Shown here: piece by piece, positions 6,093 through 14,194 of the stretch
Position numbering within the stretch: position 1 is the stretch's first letter
Layout: every line of letters starts with the position of its first letter
IMG/VR virus record: IMGVR_UViG_3300010149_000007
Span: 1-36,962 of that record
DNA length: 36,962 bases
From: a virus
Strand: one strand, 5' to 3'
The notes under the pieces: model-generated
The model's database searches: none
The model's input: only the letters and a program-made list of their open reading frames with translations
What the model was told of the DNA's origin: nothing
Translations under genes and position numbers: made by a program

Positions 6093-6345
6093 AGTTAAGC
6101 TAAAACGCGCATGGACTATATACCCATCTCACCAGCGTACTGAATGGATTATAGAGAATGGAGAATATCATGTTAGAGCCACCAATGCTGATGATAGTGA
6201 TGGTTGGAGTCGCGTACATTACGATGAAGTGGATGTAGAGCTAGGTGCTAAGGTCATCACCTCAGAGACCAATAAGCACCGCATCACTAACAGAGAGTTT
6301 TATGAGGTCACTTCTCAGGGTCTCAAGTTTGTTGATTGTGACTAA
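6079..6345 (+). CDS. Unknown protein between terminase subunits (88 aa)
   Basis: Starts inside the small terminase gene and ends with a TAATG overlap to the large subunit. The sequence is rich in predicted beta strands (AWTIYPS, EWIIENGEYHV, VHYDEVDVELG) and in Asp/Glu, with no membrane segment. Its insertion between the two terminase genes suggests a packaging accessory role (inference only). ATG 6085 is an alternative start two codons downstream. Confidence 0.6.
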   Translation: MQMIRVKLKRAWTIYPSHQRTEWIIENGEYHVRATNADDSDGWSRVHYDEVDVELGAKVITSETNKHRITNREFYEVTSQGLKFVDCD

Positions 6346-7715
6346 TGACTAACCTAGTTCTAAACCCGCTTCAGCGCGACATTATCAAGAGCATCCTCTC
6401 AAAAAATAGGATTATCGCGGCGCGTTGTGGTTGGGGAAGCGGTAAAACTAGCGCGTTAGTCTTCGCTTTATTATTCGTTACTCGAATGAGGCCTGGTACT
6501 TCATCCCTACTTGTGACCGACACAAACCCACGTTATAACTCTGTATTGATGCCTGAGCTAGAGAAGTGGCTAGGGCCATTGGGTTGGGTGTATAACCACA
6601 CTCTTAGACAGTGGTTAGACCCATCGACAAACTCAACTGTATGGTGTCGCTCGTATTATCGACCTGGCACGCGAGACGCTACCCATAACCCACTAGAGGG
6701 CTTGAATATCACTTCCGGTGTCTGCCTCATTGACGAGTGCCAAACTCTTAGCAGTGAAGTAGCTCATAAAGCTATGGGTCGATTAAGAGCAGGAGAATCC
6801 CCGATCATGATCTTGGTGGGTTTGCCTGTATCTTCTGCTTGGTGGGTTCAGATGGCAGAGCAGGCGGAGTGTCAACCTCTCCTCTATTCGAGCTACGTTA
6901 ACGAAGCGAACCTCAGCTCTGAGTGGTTCGAGGCCACTAAGCTCCTGCCTGTTGAGGAGCGTGAGGCTATGGTTATGAATAAGCCTAAGCCTCCATCAGG
7001 TCTAATCTACTCTGAGTTTACTGAGTCTCATATTATAGATGGGTGGAGGTATAAGCCATCCATGACCGGACGTATCGCCATCGACTGGGGGTTTCGAAAA
7101 CCTAGCGTCTTAATTATCGTGCATGATGAGGAGCTAGGCGCTGATGTTATATGTGGTGAACTCAACCCTAAAGAGGTGACGATTGAACAACTCACCGAAC
7201 TCATACTCTGTATAGCTTGGCCAAGGGCTCATCAGAGCTTTGCACCCTCACCGCGTATTTGGCTAGACGTTGGAGTAGCAGACAAAGCTGGTCGCGCTCG
7301 AAACGACCAAACAGGCAGATCAGCATTTAGAGCAATCCGAGGAGCTCCCCCCAACGGCCTTGGCTTACCTCTTCGGTCGAATACTGACCCAATACGAACC
7401 GATGTACTCAACGGCATCCAGCGTTTAAAACGTGCGTTTAATCGCCGGCAATACCTCATCACTAGAGAGTTATGGACTTCAGGAGAGAGAGCGACAGGTA
7501 ACAGCCTACACAAAGCCATCATGTCTTACGCTTGGGACAACAAGGAGCAACCTAAAAAAGATGGTAGAGAAGATCCCTTAGATGCTTTGAGATACGACTG
7601 CATCACATGGAACTGGAATGACTCAGAAGTAGACCGTAAGCAATACCAACGAACCCCCACCACTAGCACCAGTCGAAGAGTAAGAATCGGTGCATCGAAG
7701 AGGAGACAGTTTTGA
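6345..7715 (+). CDS. terL: Terminase large subunit
   Basis: A 456-aa packaging motor and nuclease. ATPase domain: Walker A CGWGSGKT at 28-35, Walker B VCLIDE at 126-131 and a coupling-type LVGLP at 157-161. The RNase H-like nuclease domain shows three expected acidic residues: D247 in AIDWGF, D308 in WLDVGVAD and D413 in DPLDALRYD. Length and domain order fit headful and cos TerL alike. A circularly permuted assembly fits headful packaging but does not prove it. The stop is overlapped by the TTG start of the next gene. Confidence 0.93.
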   Translation: MTNLVLNPLQRDIIKSILSKNRIIAARCGWGSGKTSALVFALLFVTRMRPGTSSLLVTDTNPRYNSVLMPELEKWLGPLGWVYNHTLRQWLDPSTNSTVWCRSYYRPGTRDATHNPLEGLNITSGVCLIDECQTLSSEVAHKAMGRLRAGESPIMILVGLPVSSAWWVQMAEQAECQPLLYSSYVNEANLSSEWFEATKLLPVEEREAMVMNKPKPPSGLIYSEFTESHIIDGWRYKPSMTGRIAIDWGFRKPSVLIIVHDEELGADVICGELNPKEVTIEQLTELILCIAWPRAHQSFAPSPRIWLDVGVADKAGRARNDQTGRSAFRAIRGAPPNGLGLPLRSNTDPIRTDVLNGIQRLKRAFNRRQYLITRELWTSGERATGNSLHKAIMSYAWDNKEQPKKDGREDPLDALRYDCITWNWNDSEVDRKQYQRTPTTSTSRRVRIGASKRRQF

Positions 7716-7921
7716 GCGTTGACCACCCGACCCATTATTATCCAAACACTATAGAGGCGATAGATGTTATCGAGGCATGGAAGCTTAATTTTAATCGAGG
7801 TAATACCCTCAAATATTTATGCAGAGCAGGTATTAAAGACCCCCATAAAGAACTAGAGGATCTCAAAAAAGCTCAGTGGTATTTAGAGCGAGAGATTGAA
7901 AGGATCAAGGTGAGAGGATGA
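7712..7921 (+). CDS. DUF3310 protein (69 aa)
   Basis: The pattern HYYPNTIEAIDVIEAWKLNF, then GNTLKYLCRAGIKD and LKKAQWYLEREIE, is the DUF3310 family common in phages and sometimes called nucleotide-kinase-like. Function is not established. Start is TTG 7712, supported by GGAG at 7702-7705 six bases upstream; it overlaps the TerL stop. The 4-base overlap with thyX places it in a nucleotide-metabolism cluster. Confidence 0.85.
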   Translation: MSVDHPTHYYPNTIEAIDVIEAWKLNFNRGNTLKYLCRAGIKDPHKELEDLKKAQWYLEREIERIKVRG

Positions 7922-8577
7922 ATATCTATGATGATGGTATTGGAGAAGTCACTCTTATTCAATCGATGGGAGACGATAACACACCAGCCTTAGCAGCTCG
8001 TGTATCTTTCGCCAAGAAGGACACTAAGAGCGAGATGAGCCAACGTGATGAGTCACTGATCAACTACCTAGCAGTCAATCGCCACACCTCACCCTTTGAG
8101 CATATCTCTGCCACCTTCCTTATCACCTGTCCCCTGTTCATTGCTCGACAGATACAGCGCCATAGAACATTTTCCTACAATGAGATCAGCAGACGATACA
8201 CCTCTAAGGATATTGAGTTCTACATTCCACGAAGCCTACGTAAACAAGCCGAGACTAATCTACAGTGCTCTCTTCCCATCAACATACCGAGGTCAGCAGA
8301 GTTTACTAGATTGATTAAAGATCACACTCAGGTCTGCCTATCTTTTTACAACACCCTCTTAGAGCAAGGTGTATCTAGGGAGCAAGCGCGCGCCGTACTG
8401 CCTCAATCTATGTACACTAGTTTTTGGATGTCAGGCAATCTGCTCAACTGGGCCAAGTTTCTTAGACTGAGACTAGAAGAGCATGCACAGCCTGAAGCCA
8501 CCGAAGTGGCCCAAGCTATACAAGATGAGTTGATAGAATGCTTCCCAACATCCCTGGGCGCTCTGTTGTTGAGCTGA
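7918..8577 (+). CDS. thyX: Flavin-dependent thymidylate synthase ThyX
   Basis: A 219-aa ThyX, converting dUMP to dTMP with methylene-tetrahydrofolate, NADPH and FAD. The family signature RHRxxSxNExSxRY is present as RHRTFSYNEISRRY at 81-94, preceded by RHTSPFEH at 55-62 (FAD/dUMP contacts). The length is normal. It starts with an ATGA overlap after DUF3310, and the dCMP deaminase that supplies dUMP follows. The pairing suggests that dTTP supply limits the phage, or that the host uses ThyX itself. Confidence 0.95.
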   Translation: MNIYDDGIGEVTLIQSMGDDNTPALAARVSFAKKDTKSEMSQRDESLINYLAVNRHTSPFEHISATFLITCPLFIARQIQRHRTFSYNEISRRYTSKDIEFYIPRSLRKQAETNLQCSLPINIPRSAEFTRLIKDHTQVCLSFYNTLLEQGVSREQARAVLPQSMYTSFWMSGNLLNWAKFLRLRLEEHAQPEATEVAQAIQDELIECFPTSLGALLLS

Positions 8578-8609
8578 CAACTCGCTTATCATTTTGGAAA
8601 GTAGCACCT

Positions 8610-9065
8610 ATGAATAAACACATCAAGCTGAGAATTGATCAAGCTAAGCTACTGGCTCAGAGTTCACCCTGCCCACGTGGTCAAGTGGGGGCCGTAATCT
8701 TCGACGGTGAGAGCTGGGCTATTATTGCAGACGGGTATAATGGAGCGCCACGGGGTGGGGGTGAATTGTGTGGTGATCACACTTGCACTAGAGATGATCT
8801 CAATATCATTTCAGGAACATCTGTAGAAATAGGCTGCCACCATGCAGAAGCTAACGCGCTATGTAATGCGGCGAGACTTGGATCTTCTACGCTTGGTGCT
8901 TCGCTAGCTGTGACTCGAGACCCTTGTTTAAATTGCGCTAAACTTATTCACCATGCAGGGATAGTAAAAGTGTACTCACCATCACTAGAAGGTGAGGCCG
9001 GAGTCTCTTACCTTCTAAAGCATGGAGTGGAGGTACTGCCATGGAGATCAAAGAACGCAGACTAG
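8610..9065 (+). CDS. dCMP/cytidine deaminase family protein
   Basis: A zinc-dependent deaminase of 151 aa when started at ATG 8610. An upstream in-frame ATG at 8538 would add 24 residues lying entirely in thyX, without homology-like features. Motifs: N-terminal KHIKLRIDQAKLLAQ helix, CPRGQVGAVI, catalytic HAE at 78-80 and zinc-binding PCLNC at 105-109. This is the dCMP deaminase arrangement (dCMP to dUMP), feeding ThyX. The last 25 bases overlap the cyclase gene, so the nucleotide cluster and the signalling pair may be one transcription unit. Confidence 0.88.
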   Translation: MNKHIKLRIDQAKLLAQSSPCPRGQVGAVIFDGESWAIIADGYNGAPRGGGELCGDHTCTRDDLNIISGTSVEIGCHHAEANALCNAARLGSSTLGASLAVTRDPCLNCAKLIHHAGIVKVYSPSLEGEAGVSYLLKHGVEVLPWRSKNAD

Positions 9066-9823
9066 CAATAGTACTACTCGACCTCATAGGCTCAACTGCT
9101 TTTGTACAACGAGCCGGAGCTATGAAGGCGGCGGAGTGGCTCCAATATCACGACAGGCTCACGCGCTCTCTGATGTATCGCTTCGAGGGTCGAGAGATAG
9201 ATAGGTCAGATGGTTTTTTACTCTCATTTGAAAGATCTATTGATGCTGTCAACTTTGCTCTCACGTATCAATCCACTATCCCACCAAGGGTTAAACTCAA
9301 TACTAGAATAGGTATTCATGTGGGGAATGTGGCAGAGGTAACTCAGTCTGAGCTAGATACTTTAGGCGGTGCAAAGCCTATTGAGTTAGAGGGAATCGCT
9401 AAAAACATAGCTGCTAGAACGATGAGCGTTTGCACAGCTGGACAAGTCCTATTGACCTCTGAGGCTATGAGCGCAATACAAGGCAGAGTAAATATACATA
9501 CCCCCAAAGGCACGCGGTATGTATGTGTAGGCTTGTATCGATTTAAAGGGGTGGCTGAGCCTGTTTCACTTTACGCAGTAGGCTCAACTCTCGACAGCCT
9601 ACAACCCCCACCCAACTCCGAGAAGGTCAAGAGATTAGGTGGCCCTAAAAAAGTGAGGAGTCGCGCACGTGATAGAAAAATAATAGAATGGCTTTGGTGG
9701 ATCATTCCAAGGCTTCTGATTATTGAGGTAGTCTACTTGATGGGCCTAATGTGGCCTTGGTTCTCGAATAAGCCAACCATTAAAGCTATCTTGGAGTTTA
9801 TCAACAATGGACATGGGCAATAA
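9041..9823 (+). CDS. Class III nucleotide cyclase with C-terminal membrane anchor
   Basis: A 260-aa protein. Residues 8-182 match the class III adenylate/guanylate cyclase homology domain: LLDLIGST with metal Asp D14, SDGFLLSF with second metal Asp D57, RIGIHVGNV (89-97), and KNIAAR with the transition-state pair N122 and R126, ending in YRFKGVAEPVSLYAV. The expected Lys of the KTxGD motif is absent (REIDRSD instead), and the usual Asp/Thr partner is replaced around G118-I119, so the substrate may not be ATP. A basic linker leads to a hydrophobic segment at about 214-241, a likely membrane anchor. It starts after GGAGG (9029-9033) and overlaps the deaminase by 25 bp and the next gene by 17 bp. 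Class III cyclases include the Pycsar defence cyclases; relation to them is inference. Confidence 0.85.
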   Translation: MEIKERRLAIVLLDLIGSTAFVQRAGAMKAAEWLQYHDRLTRSLMYRFEGREIDRSDGFLLSFERSIDAVNFALTYQSTIPPRVKLNTRIGIHVGNVAEVTQSELDTLGGAKPIELEGIAKNIAARTMSVCTAGQVLLTSEAMSAIQGRVNIHTPKGTRYVCVGLYRFKGVAEPVSLYAVGSTLDSLQPPPNSEKVKRLGGPKKVRSRARDRKIIEWLWWIIPRLLIIEVVYLMGLMWPWFSNKPTIKAILEFINNGHGQ

Positions 9824-10295
9824 GAAAAAACAAACTGAGAAGAAACGAAGCGAACGTGAGTTAACCTCTGAAATTAAGGCTAAGAGGGGTTGGTGGTTTA
9901 GCGTCTTCTTTATGTTACTGGTGGTCTTCCTCATTCTCTTCCTGACCTATGTTGAGATAGTAGAGAAAAATAGAGATGTATTGGTTGGTATCTTGGGCAT
10001 GATCACAGGCAGCATATCTAGCATGATGGCTATAGCTTCAGGGCGCGACCCATCCGAAGTTGAGGAACTCAAAGATAAACTAGCTTCAGCAAACGCTGAC
10101 AGAGAGGCGCTCATTGCTAGACTCAGAGATGCTCAAATACAGATGCAACTCCTCAGAGAACAGATTAACGAGCTTCAGCAGGCCATGATAGATAAGCTCT
10201 CACTCTTCGCTGGAGAGTCTCCTATTAAAACAAAAGACCCATCTCAGGTTATACTGCACCCCTCAGTAGACGAGTGGCTACCAAGGCAAAAATGA
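9807..10295 (+). CDS. Two-TM coiled-coil membrane protein paired with the cyclase
   Basis: A 162-aa protein: a very basic N-terminus (residues 5-27), TM helix at about 29-50, TM helix at about 57-78, then a heptad-rich coiled coil at about 82-132 (EVEELKDKLASANADRE and onwards) and a polar tail. By the positive-inside rule both ends should be cytoplasmic. No nucleotide-binding domain is evident. It starts inside the cyclase gene (ATG 9807, or ATG 9813), so the two are made together. Candidate roles: membrane effector or regulator of the cyclase, superinfection-exclusion factor, or lysis-timing protein. All are inference. The next gene (portal) has its own promoter-like leader. Confidence 0.7.
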   Translation: MDMGNKKKQTEKKRSERELTSEIKAKRGWWFSVFFMLLVVFLILFLTYVEIVEKNRDVLVGILGMITGSISSMMAIASGRDPSEVEELKDKLASANADREALIARLRDAQIQMQLLREQINELQQAMIDKLSLFAGESPIKTKDPSQVILHPSVDEWLPRQK

Positions 10296-10320
10296 GGAGC
10301 TAGACAAATACGCAAGTATC

Positions 10321-10335
10321 ATCTATAGATATAAT
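10321..10335 (+). promoter_or_regulatory. Candidate late promoter for head genes
   Basis: A perfect TATAAT stands at 10330-10335, overlapped at its first base by the 10-bp palindrome ATCTATAGAT (10321-10330). No good -35 lies 16-18 bp upstream, so an activator-dependent promoter is plausible. It sits in the only real gap (10296-10398) between the cyclase pair and the structural operon. Confidence 0.45.
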
Positions 10336-10351
10336 TGAGTATTAATTACAG

Positions 10352-10393
10352 CTCCAAGCGGAGAAAGGCAAAGTAAACCCCATAAGCTTGGAG
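10352..10393 (+). promoter_or_regulatory. Leader able to sequester the portal ribosome binding site
   Basis: CTCCAAGC (10352-10359) is complementary to GCTTGGAG (10386-10393), whose GGAG is the ribosome site five bases before ATG 10399. The same CTCC can instead pair with GGAG at 10360-10363 in a small hairpin. The two foldings exclude each other, as in a translational switch. Confidence 0.4.
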
Positions 10394-10398
10394 TCGTT

Positions 10399-11817
10399 AT
10401 GAAAAACGAGCAAGAGCGCGACCCGCGTCACCTCAGAGCTAAAGCGCCACGCTTCAAACAAAGAGGCATATCAGGGACTCAATTAAACAGTGGGGTTATC
10501 ACTGGCAAAGAGCAAAATACTCAACTCACTGGACTCAATTGGGTGCAGGAAGCTGAGGAGATGCTAAGAACTGACCCAGTAGTCAGACGCTCTTGGCACA
10601 TGCTAAGACAAACTCTTCTCTCTGCTTCTTGGCGCTTCGTGCCAGGAGTCGAGGGTGATCTAGTAAGTGAGGAGCTCTCGAGATATGCCAACGAGTGTTT
10701 TGGCTTTGATGGCTTTAGTGGTCAAATGGAGATGTCTTGGGAAGATCAATTGTCTTATCTGTGGGAGTTTGTACCCTTGGGGTATCGATACGCAGAAGAG
10801 TGTTATAAGGTTGGGCCGGACTCAGCTGGTAAGATTAGGGTTTGGCTAAGTCACTACGCAGACAGAGAGCCAAGCGCGCATCAACGCTGGCTTAGTCGAG
10901 ATAACCAACGACTTGATGGAGTTATTCAGAACAGTGTAGGACTCACCAAGACCCCTGAGCCTATCCCATCAAATAAACTTTTGCTCTTGACCCTCAATAA
11001 AACAGGTTCAAACTTTGAGGGAGTCGGAATGCTTCGACCTTGTTGGTGGTGGTGGCGAACTAAACAACGAGTGGCGAATTTAATGTGTGTAGGTGTTGAT
11101 CGTTGGGCGGTGCCATCCCCTAAAGTCGTTGTGGACAGATCACAAGCAGAGGCTTTAGGTCTTAGTGATGGTGATATAGACGCTATGATTGACGATGCAG
11201 AAGGACAAGCCCAAGCTTTCCTCTCTGCTGAGCAGAGTTATCTTGTTGAGAACGCGGCTGTAAAATTTGAGCAGTACGCAGCTACACCTAATCTTTATGC
11301 TGATGGGCCGATTAACATCATCACTAAATGTGATTCACAAATATCTTCGGCCTTCCTCACTCAGTTTGCAGACCTAGGTAACACAGAGACTGGTGCTAGA
11401 TCAGTGGGGGAGATACACCTAAGCGTATTTAGAAGGGCCGCTATTAACCTTTGTGATATTGTGGCGGCTCAGGTGAGCGGGATTGATAGACGTGGAGGCG
11501 GGACTATTGGTCGTCTCATTAAGTGGAATTATGGCGCTATTGATCCTAGTAAACTTCCTAAGCTCACTCATACAGGACTTGATACCGATGATCTTGCAGA
11601 CTCTATGGGCATGCTACCAGGTCTTGTGCAGTCAGGCTTATTAACTCCCGACGATGAATTGGAGCGCGCTTTACGTGAACGTCTTGGAGCTGGTGACCTG
11701 CCCGAAACTGCACACCGCTCACCTATGACACGAATAGCGGCTTCAGGCGGGGGTGGGGGTATAGCCGCTCTCAGTGAGCAACTCATTGCTCGTAGGAGAG
11801 CTAAGACCAATGGTTAA
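10399..11817 (+). CDS. Portal protein
   Basis: A 472-aa protein of the DUF935/Mu gp29-like portal type: an early segment LRTDPVVRRSWHMLRQTLLSA, a central WxF-rich clip/stem part, and a segment FEGVGMLRPCWWWWRTKQRV typical of the loop where portals read copies and transitions. The tail is Gly-rich with basic residues. The portal forms the dodecameric DNA gate and TerL docking site. It is the first gene of the structural block, directly followed (8-base overlap) by the protease/scaffold, the usual order in Mu-like head modules. Confidence 0.85.
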   Translation: MKNEQERDPRHLRAKAPRFKQRGISGTQLNSGVITGKEQNTQLTGLNWVQEAEEMLRTDPVVRRSWHMLRQTLLSASWRFVPGVEGDLVSEELSRYANECFGFDGFSGQMEMSWEDQLSYLWEFVPLGYRYAEECYKVGPDSAGKIRVWLSHYADREPSAHQRWLSRDNQRLDGVIQNSVGLTKTPEPIPSNKLLLLTLNKTGSNFEGVGMLRPCWWWWRTKQRVANLMCVGVDRWAVPSPKVVVDRSQAEALGLSDGDIDAMIDDAEGQAQAFLSAEQSYLVENAAVKFEQYAATPNLYADGPINIITKCDSQISSAFLTQFADLGNTETGARSVGEIHLSVFRRAAINLCDIVAAQVSGIDRRGGGTIGRLIKWNYGAIDPSKLPKLTHTGLDTDDLADSMGMLPGLVQSGLLTPDDELERALRERLGAGDLPETAHRSPMTRIAASGGGGGIAALSEQLIARRRAKTNG

Positions 11818-13780
11818 ACCGATCAAAAAACGAACTAAAGCGCAAACACCTGCACCCAAAAAAGATAAGGTGACAGGAAGTAAGACAAACCCCAAAGGCT
11901 CTGCAAGTGGTGGCCGTGGTGGGATAGAGATTGGTGAGAAGGCTGTGAAAGCTCTCGAAAACATGAGAGATCAGCATAACGCGAAATACAAAAAATCATC
12001 TCGTCGTGTAGATATGGGCATGCTTAAGGCTGTCTTCAGACGTGGCGCTGGTGCTTTCTCTGTTTCTCATCGTCCAGGAATGACAAGAACTCAATGGGCT
12101 TTAGCTCGCGTTCGAACATTCATTAAGTTAGTTGGTACAGGCCAGCGTAAGAAGGCTTATAATACAGACCTCGACCTGTTACCAAAAGGTCACCCCCAAC
12201 GAACTGAGAAAAAAGCTGAAGCTTTGGCACCTCAGAAATATAGCCACATAGACTTTTCACCTCCACAAGGAGCTCGTGAGGCAGCTGAGCGAGCTTTAGA
12301 AGTTCGAGCTTCCAAGCCACCTTCACAGCGCGGTATGACAGATGTAGGTATTGCGCGCGCGCGTGACCTCAAAGCAGGAAAAGATTTATCCCCTGAAACA
12401 GTCCGTAGGATGCTTGCATACTTCACCCGTCACGAAGTGGATAAGCAAGGTGAGACTTGGGATGAGCAGGGCAAAGGCTGGCAAGCTTGGCATGGTTGGG
12501 GAGGTGATGCAGGTTTTGCTTGGGCTCGAAAGGTAGTTAAACAAATGAACTCAGCAGATGATAAATCAAACTCACTTAGAGCTTACGGTGAAGCGATACA
12601 ACTGTCAGAGGCTCCGAGCTATAACGTTCCTGATGATTTGACTATCGGTAAACCTTTTAAAACTCTAGGTCTTGGTCAGGTGAGCTCTCGTATGAATGGC
12701 GAGAACATAGGGCAAGAGATCACCTCTGTAATGCTCGAGGAGATGCTTCGAGTGTATCAAGAGCGTAAAGAGAAAGACCCTGTAATCATTGACTGGCAAC
12801 ACGCGACCTCGCCTTTTCAGGGTGGCCCACCAGCTCCACCGGAGAGCGGGAACGCGCTAGGTATGATTATAGATTTAGAGCTAAGAGAGGACGGCCTTTA
12901 TGCTGTCCCTGCATACAATGAACGCGGCTTAAAAGTCGTCTCAGAAGCAGGTGGAGTCTTATGGTCTTCTCCTGAGTTCATAACTGGCGAGGTGTTTGAC
13001 CGTCTAGGCGGTAACAAGGTTGGGGATGCCCAGCTACTCGCAATTACATTAACCCCCCGACCTGCACAGCTACACGCTCAAATAGATCGGGTAACGCTTA
13101 ACGAAAGGTTAGAGATGGACAATTTAGATTCCATGTCAGCTGAAGATTTACGCGATGCACTTAAGGCCAAAGATGAGATGGTCAAAGAGTTAGAGCGTAA
13201 GATTTCTGAAATGCAAGAAGACGCTGAAGCTTCACTCAAGGCTGAGTCTGATGATGACTCTGCTAAGATGGCTGAAGAGGACGACGACAAGAAAAAGAAG
13301 ATGGCCGAAGAAGATGATAAGTCTAAGATGGCTGAAGAGGATGACGACAAGAAAAAGAAGATGGGTGATCAGTATAATAAACTGTCTGAGTCTTCCTCTC
13401 TACTCTCAGAGGTCGCCTCTCTTCGTGAGACTGTCGCCACTCTCACTGCTGAGCGAGACGCAGCTAACAAGAAACAAGCAGTTAACGCTCTACTTAGCGA
13501 GGGCTGTATATCCCCAGCTGAAGAGAATGTAGCCGGTAAGGCTTGGGAACTTCGAGACCTACAACCCGAGTTTTGGGCCTTCTTCTCAGAGCGTAAACCA
13601 TCACAAGCAGTTCCTCTTAACGAGGTTGGACATGGTGCGAGTGGTGAGGAAATCAATAAAAAATCCCTCGACCAGCGCGTGACACTCACAGCTGAGAGTG
13701 AGGGTATATCTTACTCAGAGGCTCTCACCAAAGTTAGACGTGAGAACCCCGACTTTTACAATCAAGCTTTTGGAGGTTAA
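11810..13780 (+). CDS. Head maturation protease/scaffold fusion, Mu gpI-like with extra N-terminal domain
   Basis: 656 aa from ATG 11810; a GTG at 11774 lies inside the portal gene without a ribosome site. Three parts are visible. Residues about 30-250 contain RRGAGAFSVSHRPGMTRTQW and YFTRHEVDKQGETWDEQGKG-type segments seen in phage head-associated domains near portals. Residues about 265-425 resemble the Mu I protease region (VIIDWQHAT, ALGMIIDLELREDGLYAVPA, GVLWSSPEF, LLAITLTPRPAQ). From about 435 a scaffold-like coiled coil includes alternating Asp/Glu and Lys blocks (about 483-518) encoded by near-identical DNA repeats, and ends RRENPDFYNQAFGG. It should assemble the prohead and process itself. 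The protease catalytic triad was not pinned down. Confidence 0.75.
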   Translation: MVKPIKKRTKAQTPAPKKDKVTGSKTNPKGSASGGRGGIEIGEKAVKALENMRDQHNAKYKKSSRRVDMGMLKAVFRRGAGAFSVSHRPGMTRTQWALARVRTFIKLVGTGQRKKAYNTDLDLLPKGHPQRTEKKAEALAPQKYSHIDFSPPQGAREAAERALEVRASKPPSQRGMTDVGIARARDLKAGKDLSPETVRRMLAYFTRHEVDKQGETWDEQGKGWQAWHGWGGDAGFAWARKVVKQMNSADDKSNSLRAYGEAIQLSEAPSYNVPDDLTIGKPFKTLGLGQVSSRMNGENIGQEITSVMLEEMLRVYQERKEKDPVIIDWQHATSPFQGGPPAPPESGNALGMIIDLELREDGLYAVPAYNERGLKVVSEAGGVLWSSPEFITGEVFDRLGGNKVGDAQLLAITLTPRPAQLHAQIDRVTLNERLEMDNLDSMSAEDLRDALKAKDEMVKELERKISEMQEDAEASLKAESDDDSAKMAEEDDDKKKKMAEEDDKSKMAEEDDDKKKKMGDQYNKLSESSSLLSEVASLRETVATLTAERDAANKKQAVNALLSEGCISPAEENVAGKAWELRDLQPEFWAFFSERKPSQAVPLNEVGHGASGEEINKKSLDQRVTLTAESEGISYSEALTKVRRENPDFYNQAFGG

Positions 13781-13785
13781 ATCTT

Positions 13786-14181
13786 ATGGCTAATACAGAC
13801 AACCTTGTTTCATTTATCGCGGCTGAAGTTATCACTGAGTACGCTCTTGTATCTGTTGACTCGGCTGGTAAAGCTGAGATCACTACCGCAGCCACTGAGA
13901 ATAACTGTGTAGGTATCGCTCAACGAGCTTGCTCTACAGGGGATAGTGTTGAAGTTGCGGTCTTTGGTAAGTCTCGCGCTATTGCTGGTGGAACCATCAA
14001 CCCAGCAACTATGAGTCTCTTAATGGCTACAACTGATGGCAAGCTTATAGCATTTGATGGAGCCGACGATAAATATGCTGTAGCTCGCATTATTCCAAAT
14101 GTTAACCAAGCTTCAGCCGCTAGTGGTGACCAAATTAAAGTCATCTTTATGGGGCCGTCAAACCTAACTAACCTTTCTTAA
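13786..14181 (+). CDS. Capsid decoration protein, DUF2190-like
   Basis: A 131-aa beta-rich protein with the pattern of DUF2190 head-decoration proteins: an opening AEVITEYALVSVDSAGKAEI, then CVGIAQRACSTGDSVEVAV and ASGDQIKVIFMG near the end. Such proteins trimerise on HK97-fold capsids and stabilise them. It lies between the scaffold/protease and the major capsid gene, the standard position. It begins five bases after the protease stop, with GGAGG upstream, and TAAGGAG follows for the capsid gene. Confidence 0.8.
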   Translation: MANTDNLVSFIAAEVITEYALVSVDSAGKAEITTAATENNCVGIAQRACSTGDSVEVAVFGKSRAIAGGTINPATMSLLMATTDGKLIAFDGADDKYAVARIIPNVNQASAASGDQIKVIFMGPSNLTNLS

Positions 14182-14194
14182 GGAGTAAAAAAAC

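Noticed and set aside
7232-7522. 96-aa minus-strand ORF inside terL
   Set aside because: It is antisense to the conserved nuclease domain of the terminase and has no ribosome site or neighbours on that strand.
9041-10295. Calling the cyclase pair a Pycsar system outright
   Set aside because: The second protein lacks a visible cyclic-nucleotide-binding domain and the cyclase carries its own membrane segment, so the published architecture is not met.
13078-13350. Serine-rich ORF on the minus strand
   Set aside because: It is the antisense of the acidic/lysine repeats of the scaffold gene; its Ser-rich composition is a by-product of GAA/GAC/GAT-type codons and it has no independent context.
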